From DSWT01 sp035415725 (GTDB lineage: Bacteria > Chloroflexota > Anaerolineae > B4-G1 > SLSP01), in the NCBI GenBank assembly GCA_035415725.1, contig DAOOGN010000043.1:1-32726 (forward strand): 32,726 nucleotides of DNA, read 5' to 3'. The translations under genes and the position numbers were made by a program. Numbering within the stretch: the stretch's first letter is position 1; every line of letters starts with the position of its first letter. The notes below the pieces were generated by a model. The model saw only the letters and a program-made list of their open reading frames with translations. It was not told where the DNA came from and did no database searches. Below are positions 21,426-29,799 of this stretch, piece after piece.

Positions 21426-22682
21426 TCACAATTCGGTGCTGAGGCGCAGCGTGGTTCCCTGGTCTGGATGTGCTGTGATCTCCAACGTCCCGCCGATGAG
21501 CATGGCGCGTTCGCGCATCCCCTGGATGCCAAAATGATCGGCGCCGAAGTCCGTGTCCGGCGCGATGCCTCGCCCATCGTCACTCACCGTCAGCGTCAGA
21601 CAACGATCGGTGCGGGTGAGGGATACTATCACGGCACGCGCTTCGGCGTGCCGGGCGATGTTGTCCAACGCCTCCTGCGCGACGCGATAATACGCCTGTT
21701 CCACTTCCGGCGCGAGGGGGCCCACGTCTTCCTGGATGTCCAGGGTCAGCGACAGTTCCCAAAGGTCCGCAAATCTCTGCGCCATATTTTTGAGCGCCAA
21801 CGCCAGGCCCATCTCCTCCAAAGGCGTGGCACGCAAATCCTGCAACGTGCGCCGCGTCTCATTCAGCCCTTCGCGCACCGTGACCAAAGCATGTTCCAAC
21901 ATCCGCTCGGCTTTGGGCGACAGGGGTTGCGCGACCGTCTCCAGTGCATCAAGCTGCACCGCCAGTCCACTCAGCGTGTGGGCCAACGTGTCGTGCAATT
22001 CGCGTGCCAGGCGATTGCGCTCCCGGCTGACGGACAACTGCTCCAACGTCACGGCGTAGCGCGCCAGTTTGCGGTTGGCTTCCGCCAATTCCTGTCGCTG
22101 CCGCCGCTGCTCGGACATCAAATGCGTGATGATGTAGCCTACAAAGAGAAAGAACAACGAGCGGGTGACAATCGCGCCGCCGTCAAAGAGTACGTGGACG
22201 GTATAGGTTGGCGACGACAACTTGACAATAGCGAGTTCCAGCAGCGCTGTGCCGACGCAGTACAGCGCGACGTAGCCAAAATGGTACTGCCAGGCCGTAA
22301 AGATGAGCGGTACCGTCAGAAAGGGGAAAATGAGCCAGAACTCAAGCATGCGGGCGGAACCATAGACGCTGAGGATGTAACGAATTTCAAGGATCGGCCC
22401 GGTGGAAGCAACGAGCAAGGCCAGGGGCAGATAATACCGCCCCAGATGACGGCGGAACCACGTCCGGTAGAGCAGCAGGTACAGGAAGACCGTCTCGCCC
22501 ACAAAAAGCGCCGCGGTCGGGAAAAGCGCCAGCTCAAACGGTACACCGATCCAGAAAAAATAAATCTCGGCGACCAGCGTCATGGCTGCCAGGCGCACGA
22601 AGACATAAGCCCGGAAAGCGGGCAAGAGGCCAGGTTCCAGCGGATGCTCTTCCATTGTCGACATCATAACTCGGGTTGCCAC
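21426..22682 (-). CDS. Membrane sensor histidine kinase (HisKA_3/NarX-like)
   Basis: A 418-residue kinase. The N-terminal half has about six hydrophobic segments (about 25-185) without a large extracellular domain, suggesting it senses a signal in or at the membrane. A short coiled coil (EQRRQRQELAEANRKLARYAVTLEQL) links to the HisKA_3 dimerisation domain with the phosphoacceptor His230 in ERNRLARELHDTLAHTLSG. The HATPase domain follows, with EALDNIARHAEA (N box) and VSDDGRGIAP (G1 box). It phosphorylates the NarL-type regulator encoded next to it. The longest frame begins at GTG 22682; ATGs at 22667, 22664 and 22655 are alternatives, as no clear ribosome-binding site decides. A family A element sits 10 bp upstream. 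Membrane-integrated kinases of this kind often control neighbouring exporters. Confidence 0.93.
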   Translation of the reverse strand: MATRVMMSTMEEHPLEPGLLPAFRAYVFVRLAAMTLVAEIYFFWIGVPFELALFPTAALFVGETVFLYLLLYRTWFRRHLGRYYLPLALLVASTGPILEIRYILSVYGSARMLEFWLIFPFLTVPLIFTAWQYHFGYVALYCVGTALLELAIVKLSSPTYTVHVLFDGGAIVTRSLFFLFVGYIITHLMSEQRRQRQELAEANRKLARYAVTLEQLSVSRERNRLARELHDTLAHTLSGLAVQLDALETVAQPLSPKAERMLEHALVTVREGLNETRRTLQDLRATPLEEMGLALALKNMAQRFADLWELSLTLDIQEDVGPLAPEVEQAYYRVAQEALDNIARHAEARAVIVSLTRTDRCLTLTVSDDGRGIAPDTDFGADHFGIQGMRERAMLIGGTLEITAHPDQGTTLRLSTEL

Positions 22683-22691
22683 CTGTGGGAT

Positions 22692-22841
22692 GGTTCTTCA
22701 GGATTTCGTGAGGTCGAAATAAGAAACCAGCCACGGATTTCACGGATTGACACGCAAAGTATAAAACGTCAGTGCAATCCGTGTCATCCGTGGCAAAAAC
22801 TAAAGCCGCTTTTCCAGCATCACGCCCAGTCCCAGAGAACC
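22692..22841. mobile_element. Family A non-autonomous element, inverted copy
   Basis: 150 bp, in the opposite orientation to the copies at 15822 and 31094. The ends are GGTTCTTCAGGATT and AGTCCCAGAGAACC; the centre is the shared hairpin (CCACGGATTTCACGGATTG / CAATCCGTGTCATCCGTGG). No 8-bp flanking repeat is recognisable. It lies between the kinase gene and the exporter operon, so the kinase transcript must cross it. Confidence 0.75.
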
Positions 22842-22883
22842 CTACTTCGATTATGATAGCACTTTTCCGTCACTTTGACATGT

Positions 22884-22927
22884 GACTGCAATCACTGCGG
22901 TAAGAGAATGGTTATGACTGGAATCAC
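22884..22927 (+). promoter_or_regulatory. Candidate activator-binding direct repeats before the exporter operon
   Basis: GACTGCAATCAC (22884-22895) and GACTGGAATCAC (22916-22927) are 12-bp direct repeats, 11 of 12 identical, spaced 32 bp apart or about three helical turns. The first is also nearly palindromic when extended (GTGACTGCAATCAC). They lie upstream of a -10-like TATGCT (22951-22956) in the divergent kinase/exporter intergenic region, so the adjacent response regulator is the obvious candidate to bind. The function is inferred. Confidence 0.5.
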
Positions 22928-22951
22928 TTTCCCGGAAAACATAAATCTGGT

Positions 22952-23683
22952 ATGCTGGTCATGGTGAATAATAAGACAGGCGTCTTCTTAATATCGCAGA
23001 AAACGGAGCCGTTGTTCCGGCTGCGGAATGTCACCAAGGTCTATGAGACCGGCGGTGCACCATTCCCGGCGCTCAAAGGCATCACGACGGATTTCGAGCG
23101 CGGTGAGTTTGTGGGCATCGTCGGCAAATCCGGGGCCGGCAAATCGACGCTGGTCAACGTCATCACCGGGGTAGACCGCCTCACTGCCGGCGAAATCTGG
23201 GTCGGCGATACCGCTCTGCACACCCTCAACGAAAACCAGATGGCGCTCTGGCGCGGGCACAACATCGGCGTGATTTACCAGACGTTCGAGCTGTTGCCGC
23301 AGCTTTCGCTCCTGGACAATGTACTGCTGCCGATGGATTTCTGCGACCTGTACAAGCCGCGGGAAAGCGTCGCCCGCGCCAGGCAGCTTCTGACCCAGGT
23401 GGGATTGGAAGAACACATGGCAAAACCGCCAACACGCATCTCCGGCGGGCAACAGCAGCGCGTCGCCATCGCCCGCGCCCTGGCGAACGACCCACCCATC
23501 ATCGTCGCCGACGAGCCGACGGGCAACCTCGACTCGGCGACGGCGGAAGCGATCTTCGCGCTCTTCGAGGATCTGGTCGCTCAGGGGAAAACCATCGTGA
23601 TGGTCACACACGATGCGTCTTTGGCGCAGCGTTTTAGCCGCGTGCTCCATATCGTGGATGGGGAGTTGGAAGTAGAGAGTTAA
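22952..23683 (+). CDS. ABC exporter ATPase (LolD/MacB-like), first subunit
   Basis: A 243-residue nucleotide-binding subunit of the MacB/LolD/FtsE type. Walker A GKSGAGKST is at about 59-67, the Q-loop is VIYQTFELLPQLS, the signature ISGGQQQRVAIARAL is at about 163, Walker B is IIVADEPTGNLDS and the H-loop is VTHDASLAQRF. It begins a four-gene operon: a second ATPase, an FtsX-type permease and a membrane-fusion lipoprotein follow. No ribosome-binding site precedes ATG 22952 or ATG 22961. TATGCT at 22951-22956 would place transcription start at about 22961, so the mRNA may be leaderless, which favours ATG 22961. The exported substrate is unknown (antimicrobial, lipid or lipoprotein are typical for the family). 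Confidence 0.9.
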   Translation: MLVMVNNKTGVFLISQKTEPLFRLRNVTKVYETGGAPFPALKGITTDFERGEFVGIVGKSGAGKSTLVNVITGVDRLTAGEIWVGDTALHTLNENQMALWRGHNIGVIYQTFELLPQLSLLDNVLLPMDFCDLYKPRESVARARQLLTQVGLEEHMAKPPTRISGGQQQRVAIARALANDPPIIVADEPTGNLDSATAEAIFALFEDLVAQGKTIVMVTHDASLAQRFSRVLHIVDGELEVES

Positions 23684-23732
23684 GGAGTAAGATTGCTCAG
23701 TCCCTAATCGCAGCTTGGGGGAGAAATCACGA

Positions 23733-24923
23733 ATGATAAACAACCATAATCAACCAGATCTGCAACATCTTGACGACGCCTTTATCCAGATGCGTCAGAT
23801 TGTCAAAACGTTCAAAACGCCGGCGGGCGACTTCACCGCCCTTAAAAATGTCGATGCGGATTTTCGCCAGGGCGAGTTTGTCAGCATCGTCGGCAAATCG
23901 GGCAGCGGGAAGTCAACGCTGGTGAATATGATCACCGGCATCGACCGTCCGACGTCCGGCGAGGTCAAAGTCGGCGACACCTACGTGCATCATCTCTCCG
24001 AAAGTGCCATGGCGAAGTGGCGCGGGCGCAATCTGGGCATCGTCTTCCAGTTCTACCAACTGCTGCCGATGCTCTCACTGCTGGAAAATGTGATGCTGCC
24101 GATGGACTTTTGCCATAGGGTCGCCCCCGAAATGCGGGAACGGCGCGCGCTGGAATTGCTGGATATGGTCGGATTGGCGGACTATGCGCACAAGATGCCC
24201 TCCGCCGTCTCCGGCGGTCAGCAGCAGAGCGCGGCGATTGCACGGGCGTTGGCGAACGATCCACCGGTCATCGTTGCCGATGAACCCACCGGCAACCTGG
24301 ACTCGCGCGCGGCAGAAGTGGTCTTCGGGATTTTCGAGAATCTGGCGCAGTGCGGAAAGACCATTTTGATGGTCACCCATGACAGCACGCTGGCCCGGCG
24401 CGCTGCACGCACACTGCTTCTGGCCGACGGCGAGGTTATCAACGCAACCGTCGCCAACGTCTTGCCGCTCTTGACCCACCAGCAAATGCTCAAAGCGACC
24501 AGGCAGCTCGAAGTACGCTGCTTCGCGCCCGGCGAACCGATCATCACCGAGGGCATGGAGAACGACCACTTTTACATGATCGCGCGCGGCAACATCGAAG
24601 TCACTCTCCGGCAAGACAATGGGCAGGAACAAACCATCGCACAGATGGGGCCGGGACAGCATTTCGGCGAGGTGAGTCTGCTGCGGCCGGGCCGTTCCAT
24701 TGCGAACGTGAGAGCGGCGCTGTACGCCCCGGTTGAGGTGTTGGCTTTGAGCCGCGCCTTTTTCGTCGAACTGCTGAATGACGCCCACGCGATGCGCGAG
24801 GCCATGCTGCGGGTTGCGCACGAACGCGCGGCGGAAAATGCCGGGTTCCGGCAGAAAATGCAGACGACGATGCCGGCTATGACGCGGGGAATGGCCGCAC
24901 ACCCCGGCCCGAACACCCCCTGA
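23733..24923 (+). CDS. ABC exporter ATPase fused to a cyclic-nucleotide-binding domain
   Basis: A 396-residue protein. Residues of about 15-240 are a LolD/MacB-like ATPase (Walker A GKSGSGKST, Q-loop IVFQFYQLLPMLS, signature VSGGQQQSAAIARAL, Walker B VIVADEPTGNLDS, H-loop VTHDSTLARR). The Arg that usually follows the signature glutamines is Ser here. Residues of about 245-360 form a Crp/PKA-type cyclic-nucleotide-binding fold (FAPGEPIITEGMENDHFYMIARGNIEV, then the phosphate-binding cassette FGEVSLLRPGRSIANVRA), with no DNA-binding helix-turn-helix after it. ATG 23733 is preferred over TTG 23715 because GGGGGAG lies between them. It probably pairs with the preceding ATPase as a heterodimer whose activity is gated by a nucleotide. 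Ligand binding is inferred, not shown. Confidence 0.9.
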   Translation: MINNHNQPDLQHLDDAFIQMRQIVKTFKTPAGDFTALKNVDADFRQGEFVSIVGKSGSGKSTLVNMITGIDRPTSGEVKVGDTYVHHLSESAMAKWRGRNLGIVFQFYQLLPMLSLLENVMLPMDFCHRVAPEMRERRALELLDMVGLADYAHKMPSAVSGGQQQSAAIARALANDPPVIVADEPTGNLDSRAAEVVFGIFENLAQCGKTILMVTHDSTLARRAARTLLLADGEVINATVANVLPLLTHQQMLKATRQLEVRCFAPGEPIITEGMENDHFYMIARGNIEVTLRQDNGQEQTIAQMGPGQHFGEVSLLRPGRSIANVRAALYAPVEVLALSRAFFVELLNDAHAMREAMLRVAHERAAENAGFRQKMQTTMPAMTRGMAAHPGPNTP

Positions 24924-24935
24924 GGCACCTTCGTT

Positions 24936-27347
24936 ATGTTCAGACCCCGTTGGCGAAAAGTTTTGGCCGACCTGTGGAGCAACAAGACCCGCACACTGCT
25001 GGTAGTCGCTTCGATTGCCGTGGGCGTCTTCGCCATCGGCGTCATCACCGGCACCTATGTGATGCTCAAGGAAGACCTGAACCTCAGCTACTCATCCTCC
25101 AACCCGGCCAACATCGCCCTGACGACCACACCGCTCAGCGACGATGGGGTGGACCTCGTCCGCCGCATGGACGAGGTGGCCGACGCAGAAGCCTTCACCA
25201 CGGCATCTCTGCGCCTGCAAACCGGGCCGGATAGCTGGAAGACTTTGACGCTCTACGCTTTCCGCAACTACGAAGAGCGCACCATTCACCGGTTGCTGTC
25301 GCCTGTTGGAGCAACAGTCCCCGGCGATCACGAAATCATCCTGGAGCACAAAACGCTCGCCAGCCTGAACGCAGCCATCGGCGACACCCTGGACATTGAA
25401 CTGCCCGATGGTACCCGGCGGCAACTTACCATCGTCGGTGCGGGCGTGGACCAGAGCGAGATCTACGACATTATCCTGGGCGATCTGCGGGGCTACATCA
25501 CCGTCGACACCCTGGAATGGCTGCACCAGCCGACCTCTATGAACCGGCTTTACGTGACCGCGGACGAGTCCCCCAACGACAAAGCGCACATCCAGCAGGT
25601 CGCCACCGCCGTCACCGACCGGCTGGAACGGGCCGGGGTATCCATCTTCCGCACAGAGACGGCGATCCAGAGCAAACATCCCCTGGATTCGATCATCAAG
25701 GCGCTCATCGCCGTGCTCATCATCCTGGGAGTGCTCATCGCCTTCCTGAGCGGCTCGCTGATTGCCAACACAATGTCCGCGCTGTTGAGCCAGCATCTGC
25801 GGCAGATCGGGATTATGAAACTCGTGGGCGCACGGCGCGTCCAGATCACGGCAATGTATTTTGTGTTGATTATGAGCTTCGGCCTCGTGGCTCTGGTTCT
25901 TTCCGTGCCCACGGCCAGTGTGGCGGCCTACGCGCTGTTGGGCTTCATTGCGAACATCGTCAACTTTGTGATACAAGACTTCCGCGTGGTGCCGCAGGCC
26001 ATCATCGTGCAGATGGTCATCGGCCTGATCGTGCCCCCGGCTGCGGGCATCCTGCCGGTGCTCACCGGGTCGCGCATCACCGTACAAAAAGCCATCAGCA
26101 GTACCGGCATCAGCGGCGCGCAGCAGAAAAAGGGCTGGCTCGACCGCCAATTGGAGCGCCCGAAAATTCTATCGCGCCCCCTGTTGATCTCCATCCGCAA
26201 CACCTTCCGGCGCAAAGGCCGTCTGGTGCTCACGCTGTTCACCCTGACCCTGGGCGGCGCGGTTTTCATCGCCGTCTTCAACACGCAGGCTTCCCTGGAT
26301 ACCCAAATGGAGCAGGCCACGCGCTACTTCGGCGCCGACGTGCAGTTGGATTTCGTCGATAGCTACCGGGTGGAAAAGATCACCAACCAGGCATTGACTG
26401 TACCCGGCGTGGAGCGGGTCGAGGTCTGGCTGACGACCGGTGCGGATTGGCTACACCCCCCTTCGCCGGAGGGGATTAAAGGCGGGGAACTTCCCCCCTC
26501 CTCCATCGGCATCATCGCGCCGCCCGCCGACAGTAACCTGATCGACCCAACGCTCCTGGAAGGACGCTGGCTGCTTCCCGGCGACCAGAACGCCATTGCC
26601 GTCAACGAGGCATTCTGGAGCGAGGCGCCCGATCTCAAACCCGGCGACAAATTGCGTTTGAAGCTGGCCGGGCGCGAGGACGATTGGACAGTCGTGGGCA
26701 TCTTCCAATACACGGGCTTCGACGACCTGGTGGCCTACGCGAATTACGACTACGTCGCCAACGAACTTCAGCAGACGAACCATTCCTCAAGCTATCGCAT
26801 CGTGACGACACAGCACGACCTGGCATTCCAGGAACAGGTCAGCGCTCTGCTCAACGCGCACTTCCGCGACCTCGGCCTGGAGGTCAGCAAAACCGAAGCG
26901 GGCAAAGCCTACAACGCCTCCGTGACCGACGTGCTGGGCATCCTGACCGTGGTACTCCTGGTCATGGCGCTGATGACGGCGCTGGTCGGCAGCATCGGCC
27001 TCACCGGGACGATGAGTATGAACGTGATGGAGCGCACCCGTGAGATCGGCGTGATGCGGGCCATCGGTGCACACAACCGGATCGTGTCCAAGCTGGTGAT
27101 CGTCGAAGGGTTGGTGATCGGACTGCTGAGCTATGGGATGGGCGCTGCCCTGTCGTTTCCCATCAGTATACTGCTTTCCAACGTGATCAGCCGCGCCATT
27201 TTCAATACGCCCGCGCCGTTCGCCTTCACTGCGCAGGGATTCCTCATCTGGCTGATCGTGGTCATCTTCCTGTCGATGGCGGCAAGTCTGCTTCCCGCGC
27301 GCCATGCCTCACAGTTGACGATTCGGGAAGTGTTGGCGTATGAGTAG
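24936..27347 (+). CDS. FtsX-type ABC exporter permease with two FtsX modules
   Basis: An 803-residue membrane protein made of two MacB/FtsX-like halves. Each half has a first membrane helix (about 17-38 and 429-450), a long extracellular domain, and three further helices: about 260-285, 310-335 and 365-385 in the first half, and about 662-690, 719-750 and 768-787 in the second. The FtsX motifs LRQIGIMKLVGARR and REIGVMRAIGAHNR precede the third helix of each half. The protein therefore supplies both transmembrane halves in one chain and needs two ATPases, exactly the number encoded upstream. It starts 12 bp after the second ATPase gene. It probably works as a mechanotransmitter that drives extraction or export through the adaptor encoded downstream. 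The substrate is unknown. Confidence 0.9.
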   Translation: MFRPRWRKVLADLWSNKTRTLLVVASIAVGVFAIGVITGTYVMLKEDLNLSYSSSNPANIALTTTPLSDDGVDLVRRMDEVADAEAFTTASLRLQTGPDSWKTLTLYAFRNYEERTIHRLLSPVGATVPGDHEIILEHKTLASLNAAIGDTLDIELPDGTRRQLTIVGAGVDQSEIYDIILGDLRGYITVDTLEWLHQPTSMNRLYVTADESPNDKAHIQQVATAVTDRLERAGVSIFRTETAIQSKHPLDSIIKALIAVLIILGVLIAFLSGSLIANTMSALLSQHLRQIGIMKLVGARRVQITAMYFVLIMSFGLVALVLSVPTASVAAYALLGFIANIVNFVIQDFRVVPQAIIVQMVIGLIVPPAAGILPVLTGSRITVQKAISSTGISGAQQKKGWLDRQLERPKILSRPLLISIRNTFRRKGRLVLTLFTLTLGGAVFIAVFNTQASLDTQMEQATRYFGADVQLDFVDSYRVEKITNQALTVPGVERVEVWLTTGADWLHPPSPEGIKGGELPPSSIGIIAPPADSNLIDPTLLEGRWLLPGDQNAIAVNEAFWSEAPDLKPGDKLRLKLAGREDDWTVVGIFQYTGFDDLVAYANYDYVANELQQTNHSSSYRIVTTQHDLAFQEQVSALLNAHFRDLGLEVSKTEAGKAYNASVTDVLGILTVVLLVMALMTALVGSIGLTGTMSMNVMERTREIGVMRAIGAHNRIVSKLVIVEGLVIGLLSYGMGAALSFPISILLSNVISRAIFNTPAPFAFTAQGFLIWLIVVIFLSMAASLLPARHASQLTIREVLAYE

Positions 27348-27469
27348 CTTTCGGCCTTGCGGGGGGGCCTGGTCAGGAGAGCGGCCCCAGCTAACGCTTT
27401 ATCTGGCCGGCTCGGGCCGGTCTTCAACCGTGCCCGTCAGGATTGTCATTCGTGCATAAAGGGGAAAAG

Positions 27470-29794
27470 ATGAAGAGACGTTTCAATGTTATTGGGGTGA
27501 TTGTGATCCTGGTATGGCTCACTGGATGCAGTGGCGCGTCTCATACGGCCACAGCACCATCCTTATCCCCGGGTCTGGCAGCGGACAGCACGACAATTTC
27601 CGTGGTAGTGAAGGACGAGCAAAACAAAGTGTACGCCGAGGGTGTCGTCGAACCGGTGCGCTCGGTCACACTCTGCGCCGGCGCCAGCGGGACGGTTGTC
27701 GCCGCGCCGGTCGCCGAGGGCGTGCAGGTGACGACAGGCGACGTGCTCGTGCGCTTTGATGCCGCCGACGCCGAACTCGCCATCCAGCAGGCTGAAGCGG
27801 GGCTGGCCCTGGCGCAGGCGCAGCTCGATCTGGCGCAAGCCGGGGCGCGCCCGGAACAAATCGCCGTCATCGAGGCCCAACTGGCCGCCGCCAGTGCCAC
27901 ACTGACCCAGACTATCGCCCAGCGCGACGAACAGAATGCCCACCCGGCCGAGGCGGATGTCCTCGACGCGCAGGCCAGCATGATGGAGGCCGAGTTGGCA
28001 CACACGCAGGCCGACGACACCCACAACGACATGATGAAATGTTACACCTACACTCTCCCCGACGGCAGCGAACAAAAAGCCTGCCCCACCCTGGGCACGT
28101 ATGAAGAGCTGACCCGCTTCCAGATGGAGGCAGCTTACGCGGCACTGCTCGCGGCGCAGGCGCACTATGGCGCCGTACAGGGGATGGTCGCCCCACAGCG
28201 CAACGCAGCACAAGCCGCAGTGCAGTCGGCGCTGGCGCAACGGGATGCCGTGCAGGCGCAGCTCGATCTGGCGAAAGCGGGAGCCCGCGCCGAAACGGTC
28301 GCGGTCGCCGCGGCAGCCATGCAGCGCGCTGAAACCGCATTGGCGCAGGCCCAGGCGGCACTCGACTTCACCGTCGTCGAAGCGCCGTTCGATGGCGTGG
28401 TGACGGATCTGCCGGTCGATGCCGGAGATGCCGTCGCCGCGGGCGATCCGCTGGTGACACTGGCGACACTGGACCCATTGCAGATCAAAACCACCGATCT
28501 AACCGAACTGGACGTTATTTCTGTGACGGTAGGACAAAGCGCGCTGGTGATGTTGGATGCAAAACCTGACGCATCGCTGGCAGGGCACGTCGTGCGCATC
28601 GATCCGCAGGGCGTCAACTACCTGGGTGACACCCTCTTCACCGTTGTTATCACGTTGGACGCACCCGCGCCCGCCTGGATGCGGTGGGGGATGACGGCAA
28701 AATTGGAAATAGGGAATGGGGCATCGGCGGATAACGGTGCAACAACCCAACCTCCAAACCCACAAACCACTACTCCGATCATTGCAGAAGCGACCCTCGA
28801 ACCAACGCGGTGGAGCCAACTGCGCTTCACAGTGAACGGGAAAGTGGCAGAGGTGCTCGTCACGACCGGTGACGATATCGCTCAGGGAGACGTACTGCTG
28901 CGGCTGGATTCCACACTGGCGACGTTGGCCGTCAAGGAAGCCGAAGCTGCGGTCGCCACAGCGCAGGCGCAACTGGCACTCGCCGAAGCCGGACCGCGAG
29001 CCGAAGAGGTCGCCGCCGCCGAAGCTCAACTCGCCGCGGCGCAGGGGGATCTCCAACGCGCCATCGCCCTGCGGGATCAACTCAAGTCCGGGATGGACGC
29101 CGAAGCCGCCGGCCTGCAAGCACAAGAGGAGGCAGCCAGCGCGGCCTACAAACAGGCGCTCATCACTCTCAGCAACAGCGATGAGGAAGATGCCCACAAG
29201 CAGCTCAACCTGCTGACACTGCGGGTCCAGGCGGCGGAAGCGCGCGTCGCAGCGCAACCCAAGGTTGCCGCCGCGCGCCTGCGCGCAGCGCATGCCGGCA
29301 TCCAGGCCGCGCAGGCGAACGTCGCGGCAAGCCAGGCGGAACTCGACCTGTTGCAGGCCCCCCCCACACCAGAAAGCATCGCCGTGGCAGAGGCTGAGGT
29401 CCAACAGGCCAAGGCGACCCTGGCGGCGGCACAAATTGCCCTTGCCCGCACCGAGTTGCGCGCACCGTTCGACGGCATCATCACGCAGGTCTTCACCGAG
29501 GTAGGTGAGAACGTCGGCGCGGGACAACCTGTGTTCATCCTGGCGGACGTGGATCGGCTACAACTGACCACCACCGACCTTACCGAACGCAGCGTCAGCG
29601 GGCTTGCAGAAGGTCAGACTGTCGAGGTGACGGTGGACGCGCTGCCCGGCGACACCTTTGAGGGGCGCATCACCCGGATCAAGCAGCAGAGCGTCGACTA
29701 TCACGGCGACGTCACCTACCCCGTCACTATCCACCTTGAGGAGAGTGCACCTGCATTACGCTGGGGGATGCGGGCGGTGGTAGAGATACCGTAA
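27470..29794 (+). CDS. Membrane-fusion lipoprotein with two tandem HlyD/MacA-like modules
   Basis: A 774-residue lipoprotein. ATG 27470 follows AAAGGGG and starts a signal peptide with lipobox LTGC; an upstream in-frame TTG at 27443 is less likely. It holds two successive periplasmic-adaptor modules, each with a lipoyl half-motif, an Ala/Gln-rich coiled-coil hairpin, the second lipoyl half and a beta-barrel. Module 1 spans about 45-420 (SGTVVAAPVAEGVQVTTGDV; VEAPFDGVVTDLPVDAGD; KTTDLTELDV) and module 2 about 430-774 (NGKVAEVLVTTGDDIAQGDV; LRAPFDGIITQVFTEVGE; TTTDLTERSV). Usual adaptors have only one. Two Cys residues (MMKCYTYT, KACPTLG) sit in the first hairpin and might form a disulfide. It completes the exporter; whether it contacts an outer layer is unknown. 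Confidence 0.9.
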   Translation: MKRRFNVIGVIVILVWLTGCSGASHTATAPSLSPGLAADSTTISVVVKDEQNKVYAEGVVEPVRSVTLCAGASGTVVAAPVAEGVQVTTGDVLVRFDAADAELAIQQAEAGLALAQAQLDLAQAGARPEQIAVIEAQLAAASATLTQTIAQRDEQNAHPAEADVLDAQASMMEAELAHTQADDTHNDMMKCYTYTLPDGSEQKACPTLGTYEELTRFQMEAAYAALLAAQAHYGAVQGMVAPQRNAAQAAVQSALAQRDAVQAQLDLAKAGARAETVAVAAAAMQRAETALAQAQAALDFTVVEAPFDGVVTDLPVDAGDAVAAGDPLVTLATLDPLQIKTTDLTELDVISVTVGQSALVMLDAKPDASLAGHVVRIDPQGVNYLGDTLFTVVITLDAPAPAWMRWGMTAKLEIGNGASADNGATTQPPNPQTTTPIIAEATLEPTRWSQLRFTVNGKVAEVLVTTGDDIAQGDVLLRLDSTLATLAVKEAEAAVATAQAQLALAEAGPRAEEVAAAEAQLAAAQGDLQRAIALRDQLKSGMDAEAAGLQAQEEAASAAYKQALITLSNSDEEDAHKQLNLLTLRVQAAEARVAAQPKVAAARLRAAHAGIQAAQANVAASQAELDLLQAPPTPESIAVAEAEVQQAKATLAAAQIALARTELRAPFDGIITQVFTEVGENVGAGQPVFILADVDRLQLTTTDLTERSVSGLAEGQTVEVTVDALPGDTFEGRITRIKQQSVDYHGDVTYPVTIHLEESAPALRWGMRAVVEIP

Positions 29795-29799
29795 AAAAT

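Noticed and set aside
21162..22856. Open frame of 564 codons opposite the kinase and regulator
   Set aside because: The kinase and regulator motifs are intact on the minus strand, and this frame crosses the tandem repeats and a family A element.
22875..22880. TTGACA upstream of the exporter operon as a plus-strand -35
   Set aside because: No -10-like hexamer occurs 16-18 bp downstream (CGGTAA region); TATGCT at 22951 is too far away to pair with it.
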